This document shows positions 39,421 through 49,700 of a stretch of DNA of 64,000 bases, piece after piece; position 1 is the stretch's first letter; each line of letters begins with the position of its first letter. The translations under genes and the position numbers were made by a program. Under the pieces are notes generated by a model, which saw nothing but the letters and a program-made list of their open reading frames with translations, did no database searches and was not told the DNA's origin. The stretch is taken from positions 310,001 to 374,000 of the forward strand of contig NZ_FLLQ01000004.1 in assembly GCF_900088415.1 (NCBI RefSeq), read 5' to 3'. The stretch is from Vibrio mediterranei. Its GTDB lineage: Bacteria > Pseudomonadota > Gammaproteobacteria > Enterobacterales > Vibrionaceae.

Positions 39421-39774
39421 AAAATTACGCCTCACAAAATTTATTGAGCTTGTTGTTATTATTTTTTGGTTTACATTAAACCTCGTACCGTAGGACACGT
39501 TACAATAATGCATTTATATGTATATGCAGGCAGCAGAACAAACTGCTCCTGAGTATTTTAACTGTAGGCAGAAATTCGTTTTTATACAAATGTACCCTTG
39601 GGAGAGTTTTTTTAATACAATAGCTAAAGTTGAAAAAATCAAACAACCCTTTGATATCAAGTTAGTTTGCTTGAGAGCACTTGTGTTATTTAGCAAAAAC
39701 GCTTGAAATTAACCACGCCAGCTTGACAAGGTGTAAGCTATACTAAAAGCCAATTAATACAAATAGTTGAATAT
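39421..39774. other. 354-bp divergent intergenic region
   Basis: It lies between the response regulator and the LysR gene and must hold both promoters. A TTGACA at 39723-39728 is followed too closely by TATACT to form a standard promoter. A 62-codon frame in it lacks a ribosome binding site. No firm feature. Confidence 0.4.
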
Positions 39775-40650
39775 ATGAAACTTGACGATTTAAATCTGTT
39801 CCGACTTGTTGTGGAAAATGGGAGTTATACAGCAACTTCTCGTAAGACAATGATCCCTGTTGCAACAATTACTCGACGTATACAGGCTCTAGAGGATTCT
39901 TTGAATCTTCGTTTACTGAATCGTCACGCGCGAAAACTGTCTTTAACTGAAGCGGGTGAACGCTTCTATAATGAGTGCTCTCCTCTTCTCCAGCGTCTTA
40001 CTAGCACTACCGAAGATATCGCAGATGAATGCAAAGGTGCGTCTGGTAAACTAAAAATATCGTCACCTTCTAATTTGACTAAGCGCATGATGATGCCGAT
40101 GTTCAACGACTTTATGTCTAAATACCCTGACATCAGCCTTGAGCTGACGATGAGCAATCATGCCGATCAACTAGACCCAACGGAATGGGACGTTATTTTC
40201 CGCGTCGGTCCTCAACGCGATTCAAGTTTAATCGCTCGTAAGATCAGTACAGTCAAAGATATCCTTGTTGCGCATCCTGACTATCTGTCATTAAACGGCG
40301 AGCCTAAGCATGCTGAAGAATTATCAACACACCGCCTATTAAAAGGCGCACCGTTAATTAAATGGCAACTGAAAAATACCAGTGGCGAGTCCATTATTAA
40401 CAACACGAAAGGCCGTTTCGAAGCCAATAGCTTAAATGTGGTTCGCAGAGCATGTTCTGCGGGTTTGGGTATTACCTTGATGCCCGATGTCATGCTAAAA
40501 GAGTACATAAACAACGGCGAACTAGTTCGAGTGCTACCAGAGTGGAGTGCCAACCCTCGCGATATTTATATGCTTTATAACCATAAAGATCATCTTCCTG
40601 AAAAAGTCCGTCTGTTCATCGACTTTGTTATCGATTACTCACTTCATTGA
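39775..40650 (+). CDS. LysR-family transcriptional regulator
   Basis: A 291-residue regulator. The winged helix-turn-helix covers residues 1-60 (LDDLNLFRLVVENGSYTATS and LEDSLNLRLLNRHARKLSL), followed by a substrate-binding domain with VIFRVGPQRDSSLIARK. This fits the subgroup of LysR proteins with a short RVG motif, often controlling quinone/aldehyde detoxification genes. No target gene is adjacent: it is convergent with purF and divergent from the response regulator. Confidence 0.88.
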   Translation: MKLDDLNLFRLVVENGSYTATSRKTMIPVATITRRIQALEDSLNLRLLNRHARKLSLTEAGERFYNECSPLLQRLTSTTEDIADECKGASGKLKISSPSNLTKRMMMPMFNDFMSKYPDISLELTMSNHADQLDPTEWDVIFRVGPQRDSSLIARKISTVKDILVAHPDYLSLNGEPKHAEELSTHRLLKGAPLIKWQLKNTSGESIINNTKGRFEANSLNVVRRACSAGLGITLMPDVMLKEYINNGELVRVLPEWSANPRDIYMLYNHKDHLPEKVRLFIDFVIDYSLH

Positions 40651-40682
40651 TCGTTCAGTAGCAACGGCTTCAAAATTTAGAC

Positions 40683-40715
40683 ACAAAAAAACCAGAGCTT
40701 GCTCTGGTTTTTTCT
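40683..40715. terminator. Bidirectional terminator
   Basis: AAAAAACCAGAGC / GCTCTGGTTTTTT with a TT loop. Serves the LysR gene and the convergent cvpA-purF operon. Confidence 0.93.
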
Positions 40716-40728
40716 TTTCATCGTTCGC

Positions 40729-42237
40729 TTATTCGTTATGCAGTTCTAGATTTGCTAGATCCGCTTGGATATCACGTTGCGTCTTTGCATCATCGCTACG
40801 TAGCGAGTCAAGGAAGTCAAGATACGTTTGGTCAATATCGCCAGTTACATATTCACCGTTGAATACAGACGCCTCAAACAATTTCACATCTGGGTTTCCA
40901 AGACCAACAGCTTCAATTAGGTCAGGAATGGTTTGATAAATCAGTGCGTCCGCACCAATTTGCTTACAGATAGCATCGTTGTCACGGCCGTGAGCAATCA
41001 GCTCATTGGCACTAGGCATATCAATACCATAAACGTTAGGGAAGCGGACTTCCGGTGCAGCAGAAACCATGAATACTTTGTTAGCACCCGAGTCACGTGC
41101 CATCTCAATGATTTGCTCTGACGTTGTACCGCGAACAATAGAGTCATCCACCAACAGAACGTTCTTACCTTTAAATTCTGAGCGAATGGCATTAAGTTTA
41201 CGGCGAACCGACTTCTTACGCTGCTGCTGCCCAGGCATAATGAAGGTACGACCTACATAACGGTTTTTAACAAAACCTTGGCGGTATGGCTTATCGATAG
41301 CCTGAGCGATTTGCAAAGCGATATCACATGATGTTTCAGGGATTGGGATAACCACATCAATGTCTAGATCCGAGTATTCTTGCTGAATGCGCTCACCCAA
41401 CTTCTTACCCATTTCAACACGTGCGCTGTAAACAGAAATCTTGTCAATGAATGAATCAGGACGAGCAAAGTAGACAAACTCAAAAATACATGGGTTTAGG
41501 CTTGGATTGTCAGCACATTGACGAGTGAAGAGCTCACCGTCAAACGTTACATAAATCGCTTCACCAGGAGCAACATCGCGAACAAAGTCAAAGCCTACTG
41601 CATCAAGAGCTACTGACTCAGAAGCCACCATGTACTCGGTTTTGCCTTCAACATCACGTTTGCCTAAACATAGCGGTCGGATACCGTTTGGGTCACGAAA
41701 TGCAATCATACCGTGCCCGATGATCATAGCAGCTACTGCGTAAGCCCCTTTGATAGTGCGATGAACATTAGTAACAGCTCTGAAGACATCATCAGATGTC
41801 ACATTGCCTTTTACGGTATCAATTTCATGAGCTAGAACATTCAGCAATACTTCAGAATCGGACGTAGTGTTCACATGACGGCGGTCTTTTTCAAACAGCT
41901 TCTCACGAACTTCGTGAGCATTAGTCAAGTTACCATTGTGAGCCAGTGTGATTCCGAACGGTGAGTTTACGTAGAAAGGTTGAGCTTCTGAAGCGCTTGA
42001 GCTACCTGCTGTAGGGTAACGAACATGTCCAATACCAACACAACCTTGGAGGCGTTGCATATGCTTCGCTTCAAATACGTCTTTTACTAGACCATTCGCC
42101 TTACGCAGACGAAAACGATTGCTTTCTATGGTAACAATACCAGCGGCATCTTGGCCACGGTGCTGTAAAACGGTCAAAGCGTCATAGATAGACTGATTCA
42201 CAGGCGTTGAGCCAACGATTCCAACAATACCACACAT
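40729..42237 (-). CDS. purF: Amidophosphoribosyltransferase
   Basis: First committed enzyme of purine synthesis (PRPP plus glutamine to phosphoribosylamine). The 502 residues start with Met then the N-terminal nucleophile Cys in [10 protein letters not shown], as expected after Met removal. The glutaminase motifs [10 protein letters not shown] and [10 protein letters not shown] are present, as is the PRPP loop [17 protein letters not shown]. It is the second gene of the cvpA-purF operon, under a predicted PurR site. Confidence 0.97.
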   Translation of the reverse strand: MCGIVGIVGSTPVNQSIYDALTVLQHRGQDAAGIVTIESNRFRLRKANGLVKDVFEAKHMQRLQGCVGIGHVRYPTAGSSSASEAQPFYVNSPFGITLAHNGNLTNAHEVREKLFEKDRRHVNTTSDSEVLLNVLAHEIDTVKGNVTSDDVFRAVTNVHRTIKGAYAVAAMIIGHGMIAFRDPNGIRPLCLGKRDVEGKTEYMVASESVALDAVGFDFVRDVAPGEAIYVTFDGELFTRQCADNPSLNPCIFEFVYFARPDSFIDKISVYSARVEMGKKLGERIQQEYSDLDIDVVIPIPETSCDIALQIAQAIDKPYRQGFVKNRYVGRTFIMPGQQQRKKSVRRKLNAIRSEFKGKNVLLVDDSIVRGTTSEQIIEMARDSGANKVFMVSAAPEVRFPNVYGIDMPSANELIAHGRDNDAICKQIGADALIYQTIPDLIEAVGLGNPDVKLFEASVFNGEYVTGDIDQTYLDFLDSLRSDDAKTQRDIQADLANLELHNE

Positions 42238-42273
42238 GTCCTAATCCTCGATTTGCGACATTAGCTGGCGCCA

Positions 42274-42762
42274 TTAGGCGCCAGACAGGAAACTAGAAGT
42301 TGCTTCGATGTGTTCAAAAAACGGCTGTATCACAAGTTTAAATTGCGGAACAAGTTGGGAAGACTCCCACCATTCACTGCTATTTAGTGTCGTGAAGGTA
42401 TCAACAAAGAACAATACCGCAGAAACAATTAACACACCTCTAAGCGCGCCAAATACGATACCTAATACTCTGTCAGTACCCGATAGACCCGTTTTTTGCA
42501 CTAACTGCCCTAAAACATAATTAATTAACGCCCCAACAATCAGTGTGGCAACAAATAGGGCAGCAATTGCGGCGCCATTTCGGAACATCTCATCTTCGAT
42601 ATTGGTAAAGTACACCGCAAGTTTTGCGTAGTACTGGCTGGCAATAAAAAATGCGCCGAACCATATCACTAAAGACATTGCCTCTTTGGCAAATCCGCGA
42701 ACTAAACTGATTAAAGCTGAAAGCCCAATCACACCTAAAATGACAAAATCTAACCAATTCAT
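42274..42762 (-). CDS. cvpA: CvpA family membrane protein
   Basis: A 162-residue inner-membrane protein needed for colicin V production in E. coli; its normal role is unclear but linked to envelope stress. It has four hydrophobic segments: WLDFVILGVIGLSALISLV, MSLVIWFGAFFIASQYYA, AAIAALFVATLIVGALINYV and LGIVFGALRGVLIVSAVLFF. It lies 36 bases upstream of purF and 61 bases after dedD. The PurR box and an extended -10 promoter lie immediately upstream. Confidence 0.94.
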   Translation of the reverse strand: MNWLDFVILGVIGLSALISLVRGFAKEAMSLVIWFGAFFIASQYYAKLAVYFTNIEDEMFRNGAAIAALFVATLIVGALINYVLGQLVQKTGLSGTDRVLGIVFGALRGVLIVSAVLFFVDTFTTLNSSEWWESSQLVPQFKLVIQPFFEHIEATSSFLSGA

Positions 42763-42788
42763 GAATTCTTCATCTCAAGTTGGCGCGC

Positions 42789-42825
42789 ATTTTAACAGAA
42801 AAATCCGCGACGCAAACGTTTTCTT
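42789..42825 (-). promoter_or_regulatory. cvpA-purF promoter with PurR operator
   Basis: 42810-42825 reads ACGCAAACGTTTTCTT, matching the PurR consensus ACGCAAACGTTTNCNT throughout. Minus-strand TGTTAAAAT (TAAAAT at 42794-42789) forms an extended -10 box just downstream. The operator would cover the -35 area. It overlaps the last two bases of dedD. Confidence 0.85.
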
Positions 42826-43387
42826 ATGGATTTAGTGGTTTAAATTTGAGCAATTGACCTTTTGAACCGGTAATTTTCTCCAATTCTAGCAATTGCTTCT
42901 CAAGTTTACTTTTTGAAACATCTGGACCTATGATGACACGCGTAAAGGTGGCTTCTTGTTTTACATGTGCTTGATAGCCACGTTTTTGTAGGTCGGCAAC
43001 AAGACCGCGAGCATTATCTGCATTCTTAAGAGCCATAAGCTGAATAATCCATGCACTATCAGCATACTCATTACGCTCAGGCACTTCTTTCACTGCAACA
43101 TCCACAACATCACGCTTATCTTGTTCGGCCTGCTGTTCAGGTGTTGCTGCCAGCTCTTCCCCTACTGTTGCTTGAACAGGCGAGTCAGGTAACACCGATG
43201 TGTCTTCTTCTGGCTCTAGTACCTCAAAGCTTTCTACTTGAGCGCTGATTTCAGGCTTAAGCGGAATACTGGCAAACTCTTCTTTGTAATGAAGCTTTTT
43301 ACCATCAAGTAGGTCAGGCAAAATGATGACACCAACTGCGACCAATACTATGGTACCCACCAAGCGGCTTTGAAATTTACTCGCCAT
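42824..43387 (-). CDS. dedD: DedD, SPOR-domain cell division protein
   Basis: A 187-residue septal-ring protein. One N-terminal membrane helix (LVGTIVLVAVGVIILPDLL), an acidic, Pro/Glu-rich periplasmic linker, and a C-terminal SPOR domain (about residues 105-185: AWIIQLMALKNADNARGLV to FTRVIIGPDV) that binds denuded glycan at the division site. It is encoded 18 bases after folC in the accD-folC-dedD-cvpA-purF order. Confidence 0.93.
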   Translation of the reverse strand: MASKFQSRLVGTIVLVAVGVIILPDLLDGKKLHYKEEFASIPLKPEISAQVESFEVLEPEEDTSVLPDSPVQATVGEELAATPEQQAEQDKRDVVDVAVKEVPERNEYADSAWIIQLMALKNADNARGLVADLQKRGYQAHVKQEATFTRVIIGPDVSKSKLEKQLLELEKITGSKGQLLKFKPLNP

Positions 43388-43405
43388 TGATACTCCTTAA
43401 TTACT

Positions 43406-44686
43406 TTATTGCTCTTGAGCGTCTAACTTCTCACAATGCTCAAGAACTTCGCCAACGGTATGGAAGGATCCTACGACCAAAATCATATCGTCTGACTTTG
43501 CTTCACTTTTCGCGGCTTGATATGCACTTACTGGGTTGTCATATCGCTTTAGAGCATTGCCAGACATTAAATGCTGGCACAGTTCGTCTGCACTCGCCGC
43601 TCTTGGCCCTGATAATGACGCTGGATACCAATCTTCAGTTAATGGGTTTAACACTCGAATGGTCTCTTCGATATCCTTATCATGCAACATGCCAATCACG
43701 ACTTTAAATCCGCGATTTGGGTAATGCTTAGAAAGCTGTGCAACCAGATACTCTGCTGAATGAGGGTTATGAGCTACATCGAGAATGGTTACTGGCGATC
43801 CGGTAAGCATCTGCATACGACCCGGAAGACGCGCTTGCTTAAGTCCATTCACGATATTAACGTCGGAAATGTCCAATTCTGCCGCCCCTAAAGCCATCAA
43901 CGCAGTGTTGGCGTTCATTAGTGGCAAGACTGGTACGGGCAAGTCCTCAAGCATGAATGTGCCATGTTGCCATGCCCATGTGTGTTCAGACGTCAGTTTG
44001 TAGTCAAATTGAATACCCGTTTGGTAGAAATTCGCCTTAATATCATCAGCATGCGCAGGCACAGTTGCAGGTGGTTTTGGTTGGCCACATATTGCTGGCT
44101 TCCCAGATCTAAAGATTCCTGCTTTCTCGAACCCAATGACATTGATATCGTCACCCAGCCAATCAACATGATCTACTGCGAGGCTAGTAATGACTGAAAC
44201 ATCGTGATCAACCACGTTAGTTGCGTCAAGACGCCCACCTAGGCCTACTTCCAGTAAAACCACTTCCACTTTGTTTTCCTGAAACTGTCGCAATGCGGCA
44301 AGCGTGGCGTACTCGAAAAAGCTAAGGCTGACTTCGCCACGTAGCTTTTCGATATAGTCAAACGCACGAGTGTGTGAGTCATCAGGAAGATCGCTACCAT
44401 TAACGCGAACACGCTCGTTGTAACGAATAAGGTGTGGGGAACTATAAACACCGACTGAATAACCTGCATCTAGCAAGATTGCTTCCATAAGCGCGCAGGT
44501 AGAGCCTTTACCGTTAGTGCCAGCGACGGTAATGACTGTTGGGGCAGGTTTGGTCAATTGACCTTTTTGGGCGACTACCGAAACTCGATCTAAACCTAGG
44601 TCGATAGCACTAGTATGAATACTATTTAAGTAATCAAGCCACACCTGTAAAGAAGATGTGGCTTGTGGAATGGATTGTGAACTCAT
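43406..44686 (-). CDS. folC: Dihydrofolate/folylpolyglutamate synthase
   Basis: Adds glutamate to dihydropteroate and extends folate polyglutamates. The 426 residues have the ATP loop VAGTNGKGSTCALMEAIL, SPHLIRYNERVRVNG, EVGLGGRLDATNVVD and ILDVAHNPHSAEYL. It lies 42 bases after accD. Confidence 0.96.
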   Translation of the reverse strand: MSSQSIPQATSSLQVWLDYLNSIHTSAIDLGLDRVSVVAQKGQLTKPAPTVITVAGTNGKGSTCALMEAILLDAGYSVGVYSSPHLIRYNERVRVNGSDLPDDSHTRAFDYIEKLRGEVSLSFFEYATLAALRQFQENKVEVVLLEVGLGGRLDATNVVDHDVSVITSLAVDHVDWLGDDINVIGFEKAGIFRSGKPAICGQPKPPATVPAHADDIKANFYQTGIQFDYKLTSEHTWAWQHGTFMLEDLPVPVLPLMNANTALMALGAAELDISDVNIVNGLKQARLPGRMQMLTGSPVTILDVAHNPHSAEYLVAQLSKHYPNRGFKVVIGMLHDKDIEETIRVLNPLTEDWYPASLSGPRAASADELCQHLMSGNALKRYDNPVSAYQAAKSEAKSDDMILVVGSFHTVGEVLEHCEKLDAQEQ

Positions 44687-44728
44687 TTAGCCGTCAATAT
44701 CTTAACGTTTGATAACTTAGTGAGTACT

Positions 44729-45655
44729 TTACCCTTTTTCGTCCGCTTCTGGTACTTCATATGTAGGTTCTTCTGGAGAATCTTCAACAGAGACCACTAA
44801 AGGAGACGCTTTATTTGTCATTTTAGCAAGTAGGCTACCTACGCGTTGACGCATTTCACGGCGGTCAACAATCATATCAATCGCACCGTGCTCAAGTAAG
44901 AACTCACTACGTTGGAAACCTTCTGGTAAGTCTTCACGAACCGTTTGCTCGATAACACGACGACCAGCAAAACCGATCAATGCTTTTGGTTCACCGATAT
45001 TGATATCACCCAGCATTGCTAAACTCGCCGATACACCACCCATAGTTGGGTCGGTCATAACAGAAACGAACGGTAGACCTTTTTGAGATAGGCGCTCAAG
45101 TGCAGCACTGGTTTTCGCCATTTGCATTAGAGACATTAGTGCCTCTTGCATACGTGCACCGCCACTGGCAGAGAAACACACTAAACCACAGTTGTTTTCT
45201 ATAGCCGCTTCTACTGCACGCACAAAACGAGCACCAACCACAGAGCCCATAGAGCCCCCCATGAAGGAGAACTCAAATGCACATGCGATGACTGGGTTAC
45301 CCAGTAGTTCACCTTGCATGACAACGAGTGCATCTTTCTCACCACTATTTTTTTGAGCAGCAGAGATACGCTCTTTATAGCGCTTTGAATCTTTAAACTT
45401 CAGCTTGTCTTGTGGTTCAAGCTCAGTACCAAGTTCAACGCGATTACCTTCATCTAGGAATGTTTCTAGACGACGACGCGCTTTCATTCGCATATGGTGG
45501 TCACACTTAGGACACACCTCTAGATTACGCTCTAATTCAGCATGATAAAGTACTTGCTCACAGGAAGTACATTTAGTCCAGATACCTTCTGGGATAGACG
45601 CTTTGCGCGAGCTAACGATGTTGCTTTTTTCTAAAATTTTTTCAAGCCAACTCAT
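44729..45655 (-). CDS. accD: Acetyl-CoA carboxylase carboxyltransferase beta subunit
   Basis: With AccA forms the carboxyltransferase that makes malonyl-CoA. The 308 residues begin [11 protein letters not shown] and carry the four-Cys zinc ribbon C29-x2-C32-x15-C48-x2-C51, then the crotonase-like domain with [20 protein letters not shown] and [17 protein letters not shown]. An acidic tail ends the protein. It leads the accD-folC-dedD run. Confidence 0.97.
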   Translation of the reverse strand: MSWLEKILEKSNIVSSRKASIPEGIWTKCTSCEQVLYHAELERNLEVCPKCDHHMRMKARRRLETFLDEGNRVELGTELEPQDKLKFKDSKRYKERISAAQKNSGEKDALVVMQGELLGNPVIACAFEFSFMGGSMGSVVGARFVRAVEAAIENNCGLVCFSASGGARMQEALMSLMQMAKTSAALERLSQKGLPFVSVMTDPTMGGVSASLAMLGDINIGEPKALIGFAGRRVIEQTVREDLPEGFQRSEFLLEHGAIDMIVDRREMRQRVGSLLAKMTNKASPLVVSVEDSPEEPTYEVPEADEKG

Positions 45656-45833
45656 GGAAGACCTTTTCTCTTGTGACCCCCGCCTAATGGCGAGAGATTG
45701 AAATTCTAATTAATGCCGTTGGATTAAACCATATTACAGGCTAACTGTAGATAAAAAACTGGTTGTACCTATCCTTGTGACATTGCCATAAATATTTGTA
45801 ACGCCGAAAGTCTCTACTGATTTTCGAGTACAA

Positions 45834-46637
45834 TTACCAACCAGAGTTCAAATCATTCGGCAAAAATAGTGGACCAATTGGTGCTTCTGGGAGCTGGTAC
45901 TCACTTGGATAATCCACATCGACCAAATACAGGCCTTCAGCTTTTGCCGTTGCGCCAGCTAGCTTGCGATCTTTCTGCTGCAATAGCCATTCAATCCACT
46001 CTGGTGGCTGCTCACCTTTACCCACCACAATCAGGCTGCCAGTGATATTACGCACCATATGATGAACAAAGGCATTCGCTTTGATATCAATCACAACATA
46101 CGGTCCATGACGAGAAACATTGAGGTGCATGATGTTACGCCATGGGCTTCGAGACTGACAGTGAACCGCTCTAAATGAGGTAAAGTCGTTTTCGCCCAGC
46201 AAATATTGACCTGCTTGGTGCATTTTTTCTGCATCAAGTTCGCCATGATAATGACTAATACCAGAAGACAAAATGCCAGGTCGCAATGCGTGGTTAAAGA
46301 TCACATAACGATAGCGTCGAGCGGTCGCCGAAAAACGAGCATGAAACTCTTCAGGGACTTCTTTTGCCCAACGCACAGCGATATCCTTAGGAAGATTCGC
46401 ATTCACGCCCATGGTCCAGGCAGCTGGCTTACGAATGACAGAAGACTCAAAATGAACCACTTGCCCAGTGCCATGCACACCAGCATCTGTTCGACCAGCA
46501 CACTGTACTTCTACCGGTTGATTTGCAACGATCGATAGCGCTTTCTCCAGTTCTTCTTGCACACTGGAGACGTCTCTTTGTCTTTGCCAACCGTAGTAGT
46601 TTGCACCGTTATATTCGATACCTAATGCAACTTTCAT
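45834..46637 (-). CDS. truA: tRNA pseudouridine synthase A
   Basis: Makes pseudouridine at positions 38-40 of tRNA anticodon arms. The 267 residues begin [20 protein letters not shown] and have the catalytic Asp51 in [18 protein letters not shown], then [11 protein letters not shown] and the C-terminal GLYLVDVDY. It lies between fimV and accD, as in many gammaproteobacteria. Confidence 0.96.
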   Translation of the reverse strand: MKVALGIEYNGANYYGWQRQRDVSSVQEELEKALSIVANQPVEVQCAGRTDAGVHGTGQVVHFESSVIRKPAAWTMGVNANLPKDIAVRWAKEVPEEFHARFSATARRYRYVIFNHALRPGILSSGISHYHGELDAEKMHQAGQYLLGENDFTSFRAVHCQSRSPWRNIMHLNVSRHGPYVVIDIKANAFVHHMVRNITGSLIVVGKGEQPPEWIEWLLQQKDRKLAGATAKAEGLYLVDVDYPSEYQLPEAPIGPLFLPNDLNSGW

Positions 46638-46744
46638 CGTTTTCTCTGTCTATCTGTCAATTTTCAAAGGGGGCAAAGTATATACCCAACTCATAAAGGT
46701 ATAAACCCGCAGGTGGTGAATCCTTTGTCATCAAAGCGTAAAAG

Positions 46745-46777
46745 CAAAAACGGCGGTCATTCAACCGCCGTTTTACA
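46745..46777 (-). terminator. Terminator of fimV
   Basis: AAAACGGCGGT / ACCGCCGTTTT with a 6-base loop is followed on the minus strand by five T, 11 bases after the fimV stop. Confidence 0.9.
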
Positions 46778-46787
46778 TCACTTTTAC

Positions 46788-49700
46788 TTACTGGTATTCG
46801 GAAAGCTTAGCCAGCAAGGCCTTTGCTTCTGATTGAATATTGCCACTACCTTCTAGTAGCGCTTTCTCAAGTAATTTCACCGCACCCTCGAAATCGTTCA
46901 TTTCGATGTAGATCTTGGCAAGGTCGAGGTTACCTGCGGCTTCGGAATCCGAATCAACATCGACTTTGGTAATTGGACCAATGACATCAGGGAACTCATC
47001 CAATCCCACATCCAACTTCAACTCTTCTTCCTCATCACTGGAAGCATTATCGTCGACCTGTGCCATCAGCTCATCAATCGTCATAAATTGATCTGTGCTG
47101 TCCTCAAAGTCGGCAACAGGGTCTTGGGAAGCCCAATCCTCTTCACTGGCATCAGCTAAAGAACCAGCATGAGTATTGTTCCAAATTTCCTGTTCTTCAT
47201 CTGGGATTTGGTGATCGATAGATGCTCGCTGCTCGTCAGTCAATGAGAAACCATTCCAGTCTTCACCACCTTCTTGGTCTGGAGAATCTTGCAGCATCAC
47301 ACCCAAATCCATGCCAGCACTATCCGCCGTTGTTTGGTCAACAGGGCTAATATTTGAGAACGCTTGCTCGCCCTCTTGCAGCAACTCCCCAAGCTGACCT
47401 TCTTGCTCTATAGCTGACATGTCTACCATAGAAAAAGCATCTGCTAGAGCATCAATTTCTGAGTGATCTAATGTTTCACCGACCATGTCTTGCTCAACTG
47501 CAAAACTCGGCTCTCGTTCAGAAGCGGACGACGCCATATCCTCCGCAGCTTGTGACTCATCGTATTCCGGTAGATCCTCTAGCGAAATAGCGCCATCGGT
47601 GAACTCATCCTGAGCCGAAGGCTCATGAACAAGCTCAGGCTCTGCTTGCGCGCTATCCGCATACGCGTCCTCTTCGGTGTAATCAGGAAAATCAAACTCT
47701 TCAATCGGTTCTCGTTCCGGCACCGTTTGAGTAGCATCTGATTGAGGGGCAGTTTCAATGTCACTCTCTGTGTTGTGGGCAACTTCTACCTCTTCTGGCA
47801 ATTCAATGTCATGAAGTACAGCTTCAATCTCCGCTTCGCTAACATCGCTAGGCTCAGACGCCTCTTGCTCTATTGGTTGTCCTGCCAACACATCAGCAAG
47901 CGCATCTTCTTCGCTATACTCAGGCAGTTCATCATCGGCCATAGCAAAATCGGCAGCCAGTTCCGAATCCGGCTGCAAGGTATCCTCAGCGTCACCCTCT
48001 GCATCGGCGAAAGCATTTTCTTCGTTATATTCACTTTGCAAAGCTTTGGCTAAAAAGTCATCGTCAGACTCTTGCTCTTGAGATGATTCCGCCACTTCGG
48101 CTTCTAGCGCAGTTGATAGAGTATTTTCATCATCTATCAACCAATCATCATCTTGAGGAATTCCAAACTCATTCGCCATCAAAGCTTCAAGTTCTTTCTG
48201 TTCTTGCGAATCATCACGCGGCACTGTGTCCGACTCTCCTACCCCTTCAATTTCAGGAGAGAAGTCGAACTCATCTTCAAATGCAGTACTCGCATTGTCA
48301 CTGGCTGACGTTTGTTGCTGATGCGCCTCGTGATGTCGCTCGTTCTCTTGCGAAACTTCGCTTTCAAAACTTGACGGTAACGACGGTTCAGCAATGCCTT
48401 GTTCATCTGAAATAGAATCAACGTCAGGAACATTATTATCTAAGTCATCTAATGTTGATGGCTCTTCCACTTGAGATTGTGCTTCGCCGGCAGGATCTTG
48501 CGAAGATGAAGACAGACCCATCGAATCTAGCTCTTCGATATTTACTTGCTCAGCCTCAGCAATAGCTGGTCGCAACTCAGCATCTAATGCCAGATCGAGG
48601 TCATCCTCTAAGCGCTGCTCTTGAGTTACATTTTGCGCTGCGGCAGCCTTACTCTCTTCGACCAACCTATCCGCATCAGCACTTTCTTCTACATCAGTAC
48701 TTTCTGCCACAGCCATTACGTCGTCATCCTCAGGCTGTTGTGCTAGTGGAGATTCGGCTTCTACTGTTGAAGGCTCAAGGTTTGATGGCTCAAGGTCAGA
48801 AAGTTCAAGTTTGCTGTCTTCGATCTCACTATCTAAATCAATATCTGCGCCGATTAGGTCGTCAGAGGCAAACGGGTCAAGATCAACAGCTTGTTTCTCA
48901 TCGGAGGTTGAATCGCCTAACGTACTTTCAAACAGTAATTCATCAAGTAAATCGGTATTATTTTCATCAAGCTCTAAGTCTTCATCTGCCAGTAAAGTGA
49001 CGTCATCTAGGTCTAAATTCTCGGAAGATTCAAACTCCTTGTCAGTGGCTTCTTTCTCATCAGCATCGACTATTTCATCGAGCATTAGATCAGAATCATC
49101 CAAATCAGACAGCTCAAAATCCTCGTCCAGCATATCGTCTAGAAGCGTGATTTCTTCGTCTTGTGCCAGTTCAGAGGTATTAGACTGTGGCGCTTCAGGC
49201 GTTGCGTCTATTTGTGAGAACTGGGCAAAAAGGTCATCAATATCGGCATTGTCAACAGGTTCATCTGCTTGCTCTGGCGTCATCTCTGATGCGGTTTTGT
49301 TATCCGTCTCAATATCTAGATCATCCAGATTGAAGTCACCATCACTTTCTAGATCAAAGCTATCACCCGCAAGTAACTCGTCCATGTCCGCTTGATTTAG
49401 TGAGTTTTCAGGTTCCTCCGAATCAAGGTCAGCCATTTCAGTACTAGATGTGCCGTTAAAATCAGCGAATAGATCGTCGAGCTCTTGTTGAGAAACAGGC
49501 TCTGAATCTGTATCAGACAAGTTTAAATCAAGGTCATCTTCTGCATCTGGAACAGCAACATCGTTGAGTGCACGCTCCATTTCTTCAAGACCTAATGCCT
49601 TTTCACCATCTTTAACGCTGATGCCGTTATTACTCGCGTCCAGATCAACAAAACCGATATCCAGTTCACCATCTTCGTCGATACTGGCAAACGGGTCTTC

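Noticed and set aside
39518..39706. 62-codon plus-strand frame between the response regulator and the LysR gene
   Set aside because: No ribosome binding site, no recognisable composition or motif; probably chance in an intergenic region.
39723..39743. TTGACA followed by TATACT
   Set aside because: The spacer is only 10 bases, too short for a standard sigma-70 promoter.
48811..49395. Long Ser-rich open frame on the plus strand
   Set aside because: It is the antisense of the Asp/Glu-rich HubP repeat region; codons for Asp and Glu read backwards give Ser-rich frames. No ribosome binding site.
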